Virus record (IMG/VR): IMGVR_UViG_3300046777_001596
Location: 1 to 43,178 of that record
DNA: 43,178 bases
DNA from: a virus
Strand: one strand, 5' to 3'
Shown here: piece after piece, positions 25,482 through 32,701 of the stretch
Layout of the letters: the number at the start of each line of letters is the position of its first letter
Numbering within the stretch: the stretch's first letter is position 1
Made by a program: the position numbers and the translations under genes
Notes under the pieces: model-generated
The model's input: the letters and a program-made list of their open reading frames with translations, nothing else
The model's database searches: none
Told to the model about the DNA's origin: nothing

Positions 25482-26720
25482 TTATAGTTTCATTCGATTG
25501 TCGTCTATAAATTTTATTTGATCCACAAGTGCATCTGCATCTGTTTTATAATTATTGAAGTCTGCTTTACTAAGAGTTTTATTTAAATCTTCTAACATCT
25601 TTTGCGCCTGTTGGTTGTGTTCGGCTCTAGCTGCATACAACCATCTAAAGGCATTCTTTTTATCATTTAATTTCAAATAGAATTCACCAAGTTTCATCAT
25701 TGCTGAAACATTACGTTTCATAGCAACTTCTTTCAAATCCTCCAGTATAGCAGTCATTTCACTTTGGCTGCTATTTGGATCATCAAATACCATCACCGCA
25801 TATCGTTGTTGTGCTCTTTCATCTATTTTGCCAGCAGTCTTAACAAACTGGAATGCAGAAGATCTATAACCCATTTTCTCCATTAGATCAGCAATAGCTA
25901 ACAACCTTTCACTATCAAGTTTATAACAAAATTCTTTAAAGATTGCATCTACATAGGGTTTAAATTCATTTGGGATTAAATCCTTCATACCCATACTAAC
26001 GAGTTCATCTACTGCTGCTTTATCTTGCTTAGTGATTCTCCACATTAATATTCTAACAGCAGGTCCAAACTTTTCATCTCGTTTAAAGTTTTGTGCATCA
26101 GTAAGAGTTCTATTTCTTGCAGCTGCATCATTAACTATGGCAGCAATAAGTTCTTTATGAGATTTAGTAGGAGCTGATTGAACTTGAGCCTTAGGTGCTT
26201 TTGCTAAGTGTGGATTTGGTTCAGCGCCTTCGATCACAACACTCCAAATTTCCATCGGAGCAACATTTTTAAACTCCTGCACACCTCTGCTAATAAATTT
26301 TAGATCTTTTAATTTTCCAACAACTAATCTATAAACTGCATCAGTCATTGTTACGCCGCCATAATCAGCAAGACTTTCTGTTCTAGCTGCTAAGTTTACT
26401 GCATCACCCATTAAATTGGTGCCATAAATCCAAACTTCTCCAACATGCATACCAATTCGCCAGCGCATTCCATTATTAAGTTTCTTGATCCTTGCTTGCA
26501 TTTCAATAGCAAATTTAACTGCATCCACTGCACTTGCAAATTCAATTAAGACACTATCCCCTCCAGTATTAAACAAACGTCCTTTACTAGAGTCAATTAA
26601 TGGATCAATAACAGCACGGCAGGCATCTAGCTTGCGTAAAGTTCCTTCTTCGTCCTTTTGCATTAAAGAACTATATCCTATTACATCAGAACAAATTATC
26701 GTTGCTAGTTTGGTTTCCAT
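25482..26720 (-). CDS. Class III adenylate/guanylate cyclase with Sel1-like C-terminus
   Basis: A 412-aa protein. Residues 1-165 form a class III cyclase domain. The metal-binding Asp residues are D12 (IICSDVIGYSSLM) and D55 (NTGGDSVLIEF); the purine-side D106 and catalytic N109/R113 lie in GDAVNLAARTE. The usual substrate lysine four residues before D55 is Asn, as in a bacterial subfamily with NTAGDSVL. A linker and Sel1/TPR-like helices (AMMKLGEFYLKLNDKKNAFRWL) follow. The product would be cAMP or cGMP in the cytoplasm. It is the only minus-strand gene inside the plus-strand cassette. Activity is probable but untested. Confidence 0.85.
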   Translation of the reverse strand: METKLATIICSDVIGYSSLMQKDEEGTLRKLDACRAVIDPLIDSSKGRLFNTGGDSVLIEFASAVDAVKFAIEMQARIKKLNNGMRWRIGMHVGEVWIYGTNLMGDAVNLAARTESLADYGGVTMTDAVYRLVVGKLKDLKFISRGVQEFKNVAPMEIWSVVIEGAEPNPHLAKAPKAQVQSAPTKSHKELIAAIVNDAAARNRTLTDAQNFKRDEKFGPAVRILMWRITKQDKAAVDELVSMGMKDLIPNEFKPYVDAIFKEFCYKLDSERLLAIADLMEKMGYRSSAFQFVKTAGKIDERAQQRYAVMVFDDPNSSQSEMTAILEDLKEVAMKRNVSAMMKLGEFYLKLNDKKNAFRWLYAARAEHNQQAQKMLEDLNKTLSKADFNNYKTDADALVDQIKFIDDNRMKL

Positions 26721-26723
26721 GCT

Positions 26724-26731
26724 TATAAATA
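26724..26731 (+). promoter_or_regulatory. T4-type late promoter (plus)
   Basis: Exact TATAAATA on the plus strand, 41 bp before the ATG at 26773. Confidence 0.7.
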
Positions 26732-26747
26732 TAAAGATTAATACAAC

Positions 26748-26755
26748 TATTTATG
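26748..26755 (-). promoter_or_regulatory. Late-promoter-like box for the cyclase gene
   Basis: CATAAATA on the minus strand, one mismatch from the late consensus, 27 bp before the cyclase ATG at 26720. It lies within 17 bp of the plus-strand late box, so the two may compete or act divergently. Confidence 0.45.
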
Positions 26756-26772
26756 TAAAAATAGGAGTCATC

Positions 26773-27291
26773 ATGGCAGAAGCTGAAGTAAAGCCTTTAA
26801 CAAGAAGTGAGAAAGAAGCCAAGATTAAAGACAAGGCAGGATTTGTTATTGTATTTTTAGCAGCATTACTTGCAATTAACACGATGATTGGTGGTAGCAA
26901 TAGCAGTAAAATTCAAAATAATACTATTCAAGCAAATAATATGTGGGCATGGTATCAAGCAAAGAATGTTCGTGGCGTATTGTATGAAATTAATGCTGCT
27001 GAAACAACAAATCCACAAAATAAAGAAAAGTTCCTTTTTGAAAAAGAAAGGATGGATAAAGATAAAAAAGAAATTATGGAGAAGGCTAAAGCGTTAGAAG
27101 CAGAGCGTGATGAAGCTAAGAAACGTTCGCCATGGTTTACCTGGGGTGGAAGTATACTTCAAATCGCTATTGTCTTACTAACAGCAAGTATTTTAGCTGC
27201 AAGTATGCCCATGTTTTATGTAAGTACAGTAGTTGGAGCTGTAGGAGCATTAATAGTTAGCCAGGCACTTTGGATGTGGTTGCCATGGTGA
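26773..27291 (+). CDS. DUF4337-like membrane protein
   Basis: The start at 26773 follows AGGAG. The 172-aa product has three hydrophobic helices (about 25-43, 125-145 and 150-170) with the sequence NTIQANNMWAWYQAKNVRG between them. This is the N.xW.WYQAK pattern of DUF4337 proteins of bacteria and phages. A charged coiled coil (KEKFLFEKERMDKDKKEIME) links the helices. The function is unknown. It belongs to the membrane cassette and its stop overlaps the lipoprotein start. Confidence 0.75.
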   Translation: MAEAEVKPLTRSEKEAKIKDKAGFVIVFLAALLAINTMIGGSNSSKIQNNTIQANNMWAWYQAKNVRGVLYEINAAETTNPQNKEKFLFEKERMDKDKKEIMEKAKALEAERDEAKKRSPWFTWGGSILQIAIVLLTASILAASMPMFYVSTVVGAVGALIVSQALWMWLPW

Positions 27292-27521
27292 GATATCTAG
27301 TATTGGGTTGCCTAATATTGGCAACCATTTTTGTATCTGGCTGTGAAGTAAGATACCGTTATGCATGTCAAAATCCAGATAATTGGGATAAAGACTATTG
27401 TAAAAAACCTTATTGTGAGGTTAGTCGAGATTGTCCCGAACACATTTTTAAGGAACAAGCTGGCTTAGCTAATTTTAGTAAACCCAGTCAATCCAGTGGA
27501 GATTGTAAATGCAACAAATGA
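27285..27521 (+). CDS. Small Cys-rich lipoprotein
   Basis: The start at 27285 overlaps the preceding stop. The 78-aa precursor has MVRYLVLGCLILATIFVSGC, a signal peptide with lipobox VSGC, then a short Cys-rich mature part (YACQNPDNWDKDYCKKPYC, RDCPEH). It would be lipidated and held in the envelope. Similar Cys-rich CQ.P..W motifs occur in small phage proteins of marine myoviruses. An outer-membrane spanin-like role is conceivable but the protein lacks the Pro-rich pattern of Rz1. Confidence 0.75.
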   Translation: MVRYLVLGCLILATIFVSGCEVRYRYACQNPDNWDKDYCKKPYCEVSRDCPEHIFKEQAGLANFSKPSQSSGDCKCNK

Positions 27522-28108
27522 AGAAAGCTCTAGAAAAGAAAGAAGATAAACCAGCAGAACCAGAAAAAGCAGCTAAAGATGGTGAAAGACACTCTAAACC
27601 TGGTGAAAGGTATACGGAAAATGAACTTATGGTCCGCCTTAAGTTCATCATCGGTTGCTGCCTTGCTTTTACACTTATCGGTATTGTTTTTACTGTGCTC
27701 TATAGCATTATGTTCGTTACTCAGCCTCTCAATGCTATCAGCCCTATTGATCAAAAGTTTTTTGAACTAATTATTCCAGTTGCGACTTTCCTTTGTGGAA
27801 CGTTATCTGGTATTATGTTAGCTGGAACTGGTAAAGAAGCTGCGATGGCTGGTGCTGCTGCTCAAGCAAATGCTATGAATGGGCAAAAGAATTATTCATC
27901 GCCAGGTTCTATAAGTGGTACTGGACGAATGGGTGCAACTTCATCAATAAATAGCTATTCTTCCGTATCACCAAAAATGCAAACACCTCCAGATGATAAC
28001 GATGGTGGTTTTATAGCAAAAGATACATCGCATATGGCAATGGATCCATCTCAACTAAACGAGCAATCAGATGCCCCAATGCGACCAACTGTTAGAAGAC
28101 CAGTTTAA
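27509..28108 (+). CDS. Two-TM holin-like or envelope protein
   Basis: A 199-aa protein. GGAG lies 7 bases before the ATG, and the start overlaps the lipoprotein gene. A charged N-terminus (KKEDKPAEPEKAAKDGERHS) is followed by two transmembrane helices at about residues 45-70 and 83-105 (FELIIPVATFLCGTLSGIML). A soluble Ser/Gly/Pro tail ends PMRPTVRRPV. The topology fits a holin or a virion/envelope protein, but no endolysin gene is visible in this window to support a lysis role. Confidence 0.6.
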   Translation: MQQMKKALEKKEDKPAEPEKAAKDGERHSKPGERYTENELMVRLKFIIGCCLAFTLIGIVFTVLYSIMFVTQPLNAISPIDQKFFELIIPVATFLCGTLSGIMLAGTGKEAAMAGAAAQANAMNGQKNYSSPGSISGTGRMGATSSINSYSSVSPKMQTPPDDNDGGFIAKDTSHMAMDPSQLNEQSDAPMRPTVRRPV

Positions 28109-28202
28109 CTTCTTTCTTGACATGTATGTGGCAAACTTTTTATGGTTTGCCTATGCACCTTTTATGCTACTAAGTAACGATAAATATTACAATAACCTTT
28201 AG
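28071..28202 (+). CDS. 43-aa hydrophobic small protein
   Basis: A frame overlapping the end of the previous gene encodes MPQCDQLLEDQFNFFLDMYV, then ANFLWFAYAPFMLLSNDKYY and NNL. It is rich in aromatic and hydrophobic residues and probably membrane-associated. The stop overlaps the SD (TTTAGGAAAAATC) of the next gene, a compact arrangement that supports it. A hairpin (GGCAAAC/GTTTGCC) lies inside the frame. Confidence 0.45.
   Translation: MPQCDQLLEDQFNFFLDMYVANFLWFAYAPFMLLSNDKYYNNL
28179..28186 (+). promoter_or_regulatory. T4-type late promoter candidate
   Basis: GATAAATA on the plus strand, 24 bp before the ATG at 28211. The surrounding bases (GATAAATATTACAATAA) resemble those at the late box before 11216, which supports a shared late motif in this phage. 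Confidence 0.55.
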
Positions 28203-28210
28203 GAAAAATC

Positions 28211-29353
28211 ATGTCGGGAATAGCTGCTGCTGCAATTTCAATTGTAAATGATCCTCTAAACGAAGCTGCAAGCGATCCAGCTGGCGCACTTATGAGAGGG
28301 TATCAAATTTATCGACAAGCTCAAGATCCAACTGGAGAAGCTAGAAAGTTTATTAAGTCTTCTATTGGTATAGGATCTACAACCTTAACTGAAGGAGCAT
28401 ATCCAAATGATAGTTGTGCTGGAATCATAGTTAATGCACAAAATACGGTCGTTAATACACTGACTAATATGATCAACGGAGTTACAACTAAGGCTCAAAC
28501 TGGTTTTTGTTCTTTCGCAAGTGGAATATCTGAATCATTAGGTAATAATAAATTTTGTACTACACCAGTAGCCGATATTGTTCTCAAAACTCCAATAGGC
28601 AACCAAGTTATTGGAATTGGAACGATGGCTTATGCTGGGTTCGATGCAGTAGTTAATGCCAAAGCTACAGAATGTAAATTTGACTTACCATCTGCAACTT
28701 TGCTAGCTGTGACAACTGCTCAGGCTGTAGGTGCTGGCCAAGCACAACAAATGGCTATTGGCTTAACTACTGGTTTGGTTGATAAACTCACTGATACATT
28801 TGCAGCAACTCAAGTAGCAGCTAAAATAGATCAAATTCAACAATCTACTGGAGATTCAGTATTTTCTAGTTCAGATCTAGCTAATCTTTCTAAAGTACAA
28901 AATCTTTTAGCTCCTGCACCAGAAGAAAATGGAGGAATTGCTCAGGCGTTACTACAAAATATCAATTTAACAGTTAATACAATTATTCAAAATTCTAGTT
29001 CAGATTCGACAGCTCTACTAACTGCGTTAAAAACTGATTTAGTCTCTCCAATAGTTACTGATGTACTTGCTGAGTTTAATTTAAATGGTGTTAATAATAT
29101 ATTACCATTAAGCTCTCAACAAACACTACAAAGTGATGTTTATGATACTTACTTTGGTGGATTAGATTATGGTAACTTTAGTAGCACAAGCGATTTAGGG
29201 TATAATCAAACAAGTAATCCATATTATGGAGATAACCCCAGATTTAAGGTGACAAATGATGAAATTGGAGAGACAGGTGATGAAAAAGAATCTCGTGAGT
29301 TAGCTATGGAAGAATTCATAAAATCTTTGACTAGACATAAGCCTTCCGCATAA
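28211..29353 (+). CDS. Unknown protein, possible virion component
   Basis: I do not recognise this 380-aa protein. It starts MSGIAAAAISIVNDPLNEAA, has no signal peptide, and contains long Ala/Thr/Ser/Asn-rich amphipathic segments (VGAGQAQQMAIGLTTGLVDKL) with scattered Cys (SCAGII, GFCSF, FCTTP, ECKF). The C-terminus is acidic. A late-type promoter precedes it, and the J-domain gene follows after 2 bp, so the J-domain protein may act on it during assembly. Confidence 0.55.
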   Translation: MSGIAAAAISIVNDPLNEAASDPAGALMRGYQIYRQAQDPTGEARKFIKSSIGIGSTTLTEGAYPNDSCAGIIVNAQNTVVNTLTNMINGVTTKAQTGFCSFASGISESLGNNKFCTTPVADIVLKTPIGNQVIGIGTMAYAGFDAVVNAKATECKFDLPSATLLAVTTAQAVGAGQAQQMAIGLTTGLVDKLTDTFAATQVAAKIDQIQQSTGDSVFSSSDLANLSKVQNLLAPAPEENGGIAQALLQNINLTVNTIIQNSSSDSTALLTALKTDLVSPIVTDVLAEFNLNGVNNILPLSSQQTLQSDVYDTYFGGLDYGNFSSTSDLGYNQTSNPYYGDNPRFKVTNDEIGETGDEKESRELAMEEFIKSLTRHKPSA

Positions 29354-29355
29354 AG

Positions 29356-29970
29356 ATGAATCCATATGAAGTGTTAGGTTTAAATAGTGATGCAACTCCT
29401 GAAGAAATAAAAAAGCGTTACAGACAATTAGCTCAAGATTTACATCCAGATCGTGGTGGTGATGGTGATAAGTTTGCGCAAGTCAATTTAGCCTATGATA
29501 TATTAAACGATCCAATTATGAAAAGGTCCTTTGATGCGTCAGGGACCTTTTTTTATGACCAAACAATTTATACAGAAGCAAAAGAACAACTTAGTCATGT
29601 ATTATGGAGGCAGGTTGATCAATGTGATCCAGATCATGGAGATCTAATTCTTTACATGAAGAATGATGCAAGAAATGTACTAAAAGCAGTACATGGTGAT
29701 GTAGAAAAAACTAAGGGAAACTTAATAAAGTTAAATAAGATTGTCTTTAAGATTAGACAAAAACAAGAACAACAAGAAAACGTTATTGCAAACTTTATAA
29801 AGCATAAAATTCATGCACTAGAAAATGACTTAAAGATGTTTGAAAGAAGAGTTAAAGTATGCAACGTTATGTTATTAGTTTTAGATAATTATCATTTTAG
29901 TGCTACAGAATGGATGGAGATGCTAGCAGCACCCCCATCTGAGCCTAACTCGCAAGTTTCAACTCCTTGA
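29356..29970 (+). CDS. J-domain (DnaJ-like) protein with coiled-coil tail
   Basis: A 204-aa protein. Residues 1-65 form a J-domain: YEVLGLNSDATPEEIKKRYR, the HPD motif (H30-P31-D32) in LHPDRGGDGDKF, and AYDILNDPIMKRSFDASG. The rest is a long coiled coil with heptads (NLIKLNKIVFKIRQKQEQQ) and no glycine/phenylalanine or zinc-finger region. It would stimulate host DnaK on a specific client; phage J-proteins often help virion assembly or replication. Its 3' end overlaps the convergent DUF458 gene by 26 bases. Confidence 0.85.
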   Translation: MNPYEVLGLNSDATPEEIKKRYRQLAQDLHPDRGGDGDKFAQVNLAYDILNDPIMKRSFDASGTFFYDQTIYTEAKEQLSHVLWRQVDQCDPDHGDLILYMKNDARNVLKAVHGDVEKTKGNLIKLNKIVFKIRQKQEQQENVIANFIKHKIHALENDLKMFERRVKVCNVMLLVLDNYHFSATEWMEMLAAPPSEPNSQVSTP

Positions 29971-30418
29971 GCCTATCAGCAGCATAAGAAGCAGCAAAAG
30001 CGTTTGGTTTAACAAGAGGGACAACATTACACGTTCCTTTGATATACCCTACAGCTTGAGACAAAACGACATTACTGATATGATCGTCGTCTGGATTAAT
30101 ATCCAAATGAACTTCAACATCCCTATCAACTAGCACTTCTTGCAATTTCAAATAGAGCTCCGAAATCTTATACACTTCATTCATTAGTCTGAAAGTAGGT
30201 TTTGAAGCTTTTTGATCATAATCACGTTCAGTAATTACTTCACCAAATATCTTACATCCATGCTTACCATCAATGTGTACGACTATAGCTAGAATGTAAT
30301 CAGCATACCAAACATTATTCCTACGATAACGCTCGGAATCACAACCAATATAAATTTTAGTTTCTGGTGATTGTTGCTCAATATATTCTTTTACTCTAGC
30401 TAAATCTAACTTTTTCAT
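29945..30418 (-). CDS. DUF458/YkuK-like RNase H-fold protein
   Basis: A 157-aa protein. IYIGCDSERYRRNNVWYADYILAIVV (about residues 22-47) fits the first strands of the RNase H-like fold of the YkuK/DUF458 family, with Asp in GCDSE as a possible metal ligand. VHLDINPDDDHISN and AVGYIKGTC could supply further acidic residues. Nuclease activity is conceivable but the family's role is unknown. It is the last minus-strand gene of the tRNA region and overlaps the end of the J-domain gene. Confidence 0.65.
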   Translation of the reverse strand: MKKLDLARVKEYIEQQSPETKIYIGCDSERYRRNNVWYADYILAIVVHIDGKHGCKIFGEVITERDYDQKASKPTFRLMNEVYKISELYLKLQEVLVDRDVEVHLDINPDDDHISNVVLSQAVGYIKGTCNVVPLVKPNAFAASYAADRLKELKLAS

Positions 30419-30431
30419 ATCAGTCTCTTTA

Positions 30432-30521
30432 TGGTGCCCGAGGCCGGGATCGAACCAGCACGCCCCTTTCGGAAGCGAGAGATTTTAAGTCTCTTGTGTC
30501 TACCTGTTTCACCACTCGGGC
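30432..30521 (-). tRNA. tRNA-Leu (TAA)
   Basis: Class II cloverleaf: acceptor GCCCGAG/CTCGGGC, anticodon loop CTTAAAA on stem AGAGA/TCTCT, long variable arm, T-loop TTCGATC, encoded CCA. Confidence 0.95.
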
Positions 30522-30526
30522 TATTT

Positions 30527-30832
30527 TTACTCTAATACATCTTTTATCCTATTATAGTCTACATCAATTGTAGTCCATTTCTTTAATTTATCAAACTTCT
30601 TGTGCTTAAGCATATTTACATGATTAATGTTAATGTAATCGTGTGCTTCTAGTATTTCTATTAATGCTAAGACATCTCCAAGTTCTTCTTGAAATCTATG
30701 CATATTTGTTTTATTTGGTATTTCTGGATGGACTGCATCATCACCAAAACGCCTAATCTTACTAATCATTTGTATAAGTTCTGCACATTCTTCTTGCAAA
30801 ACACTCATAATTTCATCAATTTGTTTATCCAT
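30527..30832 (-). CDS. MazG-like nucleotide pyrophosphohydrolase
   Basis: The start at 30832 (MDKQIDEIMSVL) has GGAA upstream; the longer frame runs into the tRNA-Met gene. The 101-aa product has QEECAELIQMISKIRRFG and RFQEELGDVLALIEIL, the E-E-x-x-E and E-E-x-G-D metal-binding pattern of the all-alpha MazG/HisE superfamily. It would hydrolyse (d)NTPs or a signalling nucleotide to the monophosphate. MazG genes recur in marine phages. It lies between two tRNA genes on the same strand. Confidence 0.75.
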   Translation of the reverse strand: MDKQIDEIMSVLQEECAELIQMISKIRRFGDDAVHPEIPNKTNMHRFQEELGDVLALIEILEAHDYININHVNMLKHKKFDKLKKWTTIDVDYNRIKDVLE

Positions 30833-30848
30833 AATATTCCTAATAGTT

Positions 30849-30925
30849 TGGTGCCGCCACTTGGAATTGAACCAAGGACCCACCGGTTATGAGCCGGGCG
30901 CTGCTGACCTCTGAGCTATAGCGGC
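30849..30925 (-). tRNA. tRNA-Met (CAT), first copy
   Basis: Acceptor GCCGCTA/TGGCGGC, anticodon loop CTCATAA, T-loop TTCAATT, encoded CCA. The stop codon of the 71-aa gene lies within its 5' ten bases. Initiator, elongator or tRNA-Ile2 status is not decided. Confidence 0.9.
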
Positions 30926-31131
30926 TTTGAGATTGTAAAATGGTCATCTTCTGTTGAGTGAACATTTAAAATAGTTTTAGTAACTTGAGACTCGAGCACG
31001 AACCAATCTTTCTTATCAGAAAAAGTAACAACACGATTGAGTTCTTTGATCTTGAAATGATCACCTACTTCATTAACAATAAGACGACCAGTATCTGTCT
31101 TTGGAATTAATCTAACAAATATATCATTCAT
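30916..31131 (-). CDS. Small beta-rich phage protein
   Basis: The start at 31131 (MNDIFVRLIPKTDTGRLIV) is after the terminator/promoter region. The 71-aa product has alternating strands (FKIKELNRVVTFSDKKDWFVLE) suggesting a small barrel, perhaps KOW- or SH3-like. It ends within the 5' end of tRNA-Met, sharing 10 bases. No strong SD is visible. The function is unknown. Confidence 0.55.
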   Translation of the reverse strand: MNDIFVRLIPKTDTGRLIVNEVGDHFKIKELNRVVTFSDKKDWFVLESQVTKTILNVHSTEDDHFTISKPL

Positions 31132-31134
31132 AAT

Positions 31135-31162
31135 TAAAAAAGGGATGTTTTTTGACATCCCT
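31135..31162 (-). terminator. Rho-independent terminator
   Basis: Minus-strand stem GGGATGT/ACATCCC followed by TTTTTT. It ends transcription from upstream, and a promoter -10 box (31163-31168) touches it. Confidence 0.8.
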
Positions 31163-31190
31163 ATTATACGTGAGTTTAGCTATAAATCAA
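31163..31190 (-). promoter_or_regulatory. Sigma70-like promoter abutting a terminator
   Basis: TTGATT (31185-31190), a 16-bp spacer and TATAAT (31163-31168) on the minus strand. The predicted start point falls inside the 5' arm of the terminator stem, so only upstream transcripts make the full hairpin. Confidence 0.65.
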
Positions 31191-31193
31191 CTG

Positions 31194-31406
31194 TTACTGC
31201 GGGTCTGCGTCAGGTAGTTCATCTTCATCTGGTTGATCATTATCGTTTGATACAGATGAAATGTTAATTGAAACATTTTCACAATATAATACAGAATCTA
31301 CAAGTTTTTGAACTGCCTCTAATACTTGAAGATGGTCATGATCATTACCATCGTCGTTTATTTCAACATTAATATCCAAATCGTGAGTGCGCATTTCTAG
31401 TTTCAT
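31194..31406 (-). CDS. Small acidic protein
   Basis: The start at 31406 has an excellent AAAGGAG upstream that overlaps the stop of the 33-aa frame. The 70-aa product (MKLEMRTHDLDINVEINDDG...) has an acidic C-terminus (DNDQPDEDELPDADPQ) and one amphipathic helix (LQVLEAVQKLVDSVLY). No family recognised. It follows pstS in the same direction and ends just before the promoter at 31163-31190. Confidence 0.55.
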   Translation of the reverse strand: MKLEMRTHDLDINVEINDDGNDHDHLQVLEAVQKLVDSVLYCENVSINISSVSNDNDQPDEDELPDADPQ

Positions 31407-31416
31407 AATAGCTCCT

Positions 31417-31518
31417 TTAAAATCTACGTTTTCTCCACTTATATATAGCTGGACCAACCATACATAAAGTAATTAGAACTACAACACCACTTACAATTAA
31501 AAGTTTTGTCTCAATCAC
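31417..31518 (-). CDS. 33-aa single-TM peptide coupled to pstS
   Basis: A GTG overlapping the pstS stop as GTGA opens MIETKLLIVSGVVVLITLCM and then VGPAIYKWRKRRF. It is one hydrophobic helix and a strongly basic C-terminus, a typical inner-membrane small protein. Its stop merges with the SD of the next gene (TTTTAAAGGAG). The double coupling supports it as real, but no family is recognised. Confidence 0.45.
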   Translation of the reverse strand: MIETKLLIVSGVVVLITLCMVGPAIYKWRKRRF

Positions 31519-32522
31519 TTAATTTGATTCCAAACCTTTTGTCTAATTTGATTTTGAAGGGTATCTGGTAAATGGACATAGTCAAGCTCTTCACTTAACT
31601 TTTTACCATTCTTAAATGCCCAATCGAAAAATTTTATTACTTCAGCACTTGCCTTTTTATCAACAGGTTCTTTATACATGATAATGAACGAAGCTGTAGT
31701 AACAGGCCAGGTATCCTTGCCGCCTTGATTTACGATGCTCAGTCCCATTCCTGGAACACTGAACCAATCAGCACCTGCCGCTGCTGCAGCAAATGTCGCA
31801 TCATCAGGGCTAACAAAGTTACCTGATTTATTTTGTAACTGCATAAAATTCATATTGTTCTTTTTGACATATGCATACTCAACATAACCAATACTACCCT
31901 TAATTCTATTCACATTAGCTGCAACACCCTCATTGCCCTTTCCACCTACTGAACTAGTAGCAGGCCATTTTACAGCTGCTCCTCGTCCAACTCGTTTCTC
32001 CCACTCTGGGCTAACACTAGTGAGATAATCAGTCCAATTAAAAGTAGTACCAGATCCATCAGCTCTATGAACGACTGTAATGTTGGTGTTAGGGAGGGAT
32101 TTCCCAGGATTAAGTTTAACAAGTTTATCATCGTTCCATTTGGTTATGTTGCCCATGAACACTTCTGCAAGAACAGGTCCTGTAATTCTAAGTTCACCGG
32201 GCTTGAATCCATCCAGGTTAATGACAGGTACAGTACCACCAATGATAGCAGGAAATTGTATTTGACCCAATTTTTCCAAATCTTCACCTTTAACTGGTGC
32301 ATCACTTGCTCCAAACGCTACAGTTTTGTTATTTATTTGTCTTATGCCACCAGAACTACCAATGCTCTGATAGTTTAACGTATTACCAGTAGCTTTGTTA
32401 TAAGCCTCAGCCCATTTTGCGTAGATTGGATAAGGAAACGTAGCTCCTGCTCCAGTGATTTCTGCAGCATTAACAGATAGTGAAAATAGGGAATAAAATA
32501 AGATCGCAAGTAATTTTTTCAT
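31515..32522 (-). CDS. pstS: PstS-like phosphate-binding protein
   Basis: A 335-aa protein. Residues 1-19 form a signal peptide (MKKLLAILFYSLFSLSVNA). The mature part shows ITGAGATFPYPIYAKWAEAY, IGSSGGIRQINNKTVAFGASDAP, the phosphate-loop-type HRADGSGTTFNW and GSIGYVEYAYV, all characteristic of PstS of high-affinity phosphate ABC transporters. It would be exported to the periplasm to bind phosphate for host PstCAB. pstS is a known auxiliary gene in marine T4-like phages. It has an AAAGGAGAA SD. Confidence 0.95.
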   Translation of the reverse strand: MKKLLAILFYSLFSLSVNAAEITGAGATFPYPIYAKWAEAYNKATGNTLNYQSIGSSGGIRQINNKTVAFGASDAPVKGEDLEKLGQIQFPAIIGGTVPVINLDGFKPGELRITGPVLAEVFMGNITKWNDDKLVKLNPGKSLPNTNITVVHRADGSGTTFNWTDYLTSVSPEWEKRVGRGAAVKWPATSSVGGKGNEGVAANVNRIKGSIGYVEYAYVKKNNMNFMQLQNKSGNFVSPDDATFAAAAAGADWFSVPGMGLSIVNQGGKDTWPVTTASFIIMYKEPVDKKASAEVIKFFDWAFKNGKKLSEELDYVHLPDTLQNQIRQKVWNQIK

Positions 32523-32623
32523 ACATTCTCCTTTAAAAGTACATCATTATATAATATTTAAGAAGAATACACTACGCTCCAATATTAAGTTTTGTAGAAC
32601 GAAGTTAAAGTGAAGTGTAAAGA

Positions 32624-32698
32624 TGGCACCACCGAGAGGAATCGAACCCCTATTCTAGGTTTAGAAGACCCATGTCCTATCCGTTGAACGACGGTGGT
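32624..32698 (-). tRNA. tRNA-Arg (TCT)
   Basis: Acceptor ACCACCG/CGGTGGT, anticodon loop CTTCTAA, T-loop TTCGATT, G discriminator, encoded CCA. Confidence 0.93.
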
Positions 32699-32701
32699 AC
32701 A

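Noticed and set aside
27509-28108. Confident holin call
   Set aside because: Two TM helices are compatible with a holin, but no endolysin or spanin pair is identifiable in the window, so only a holin-like label is given.
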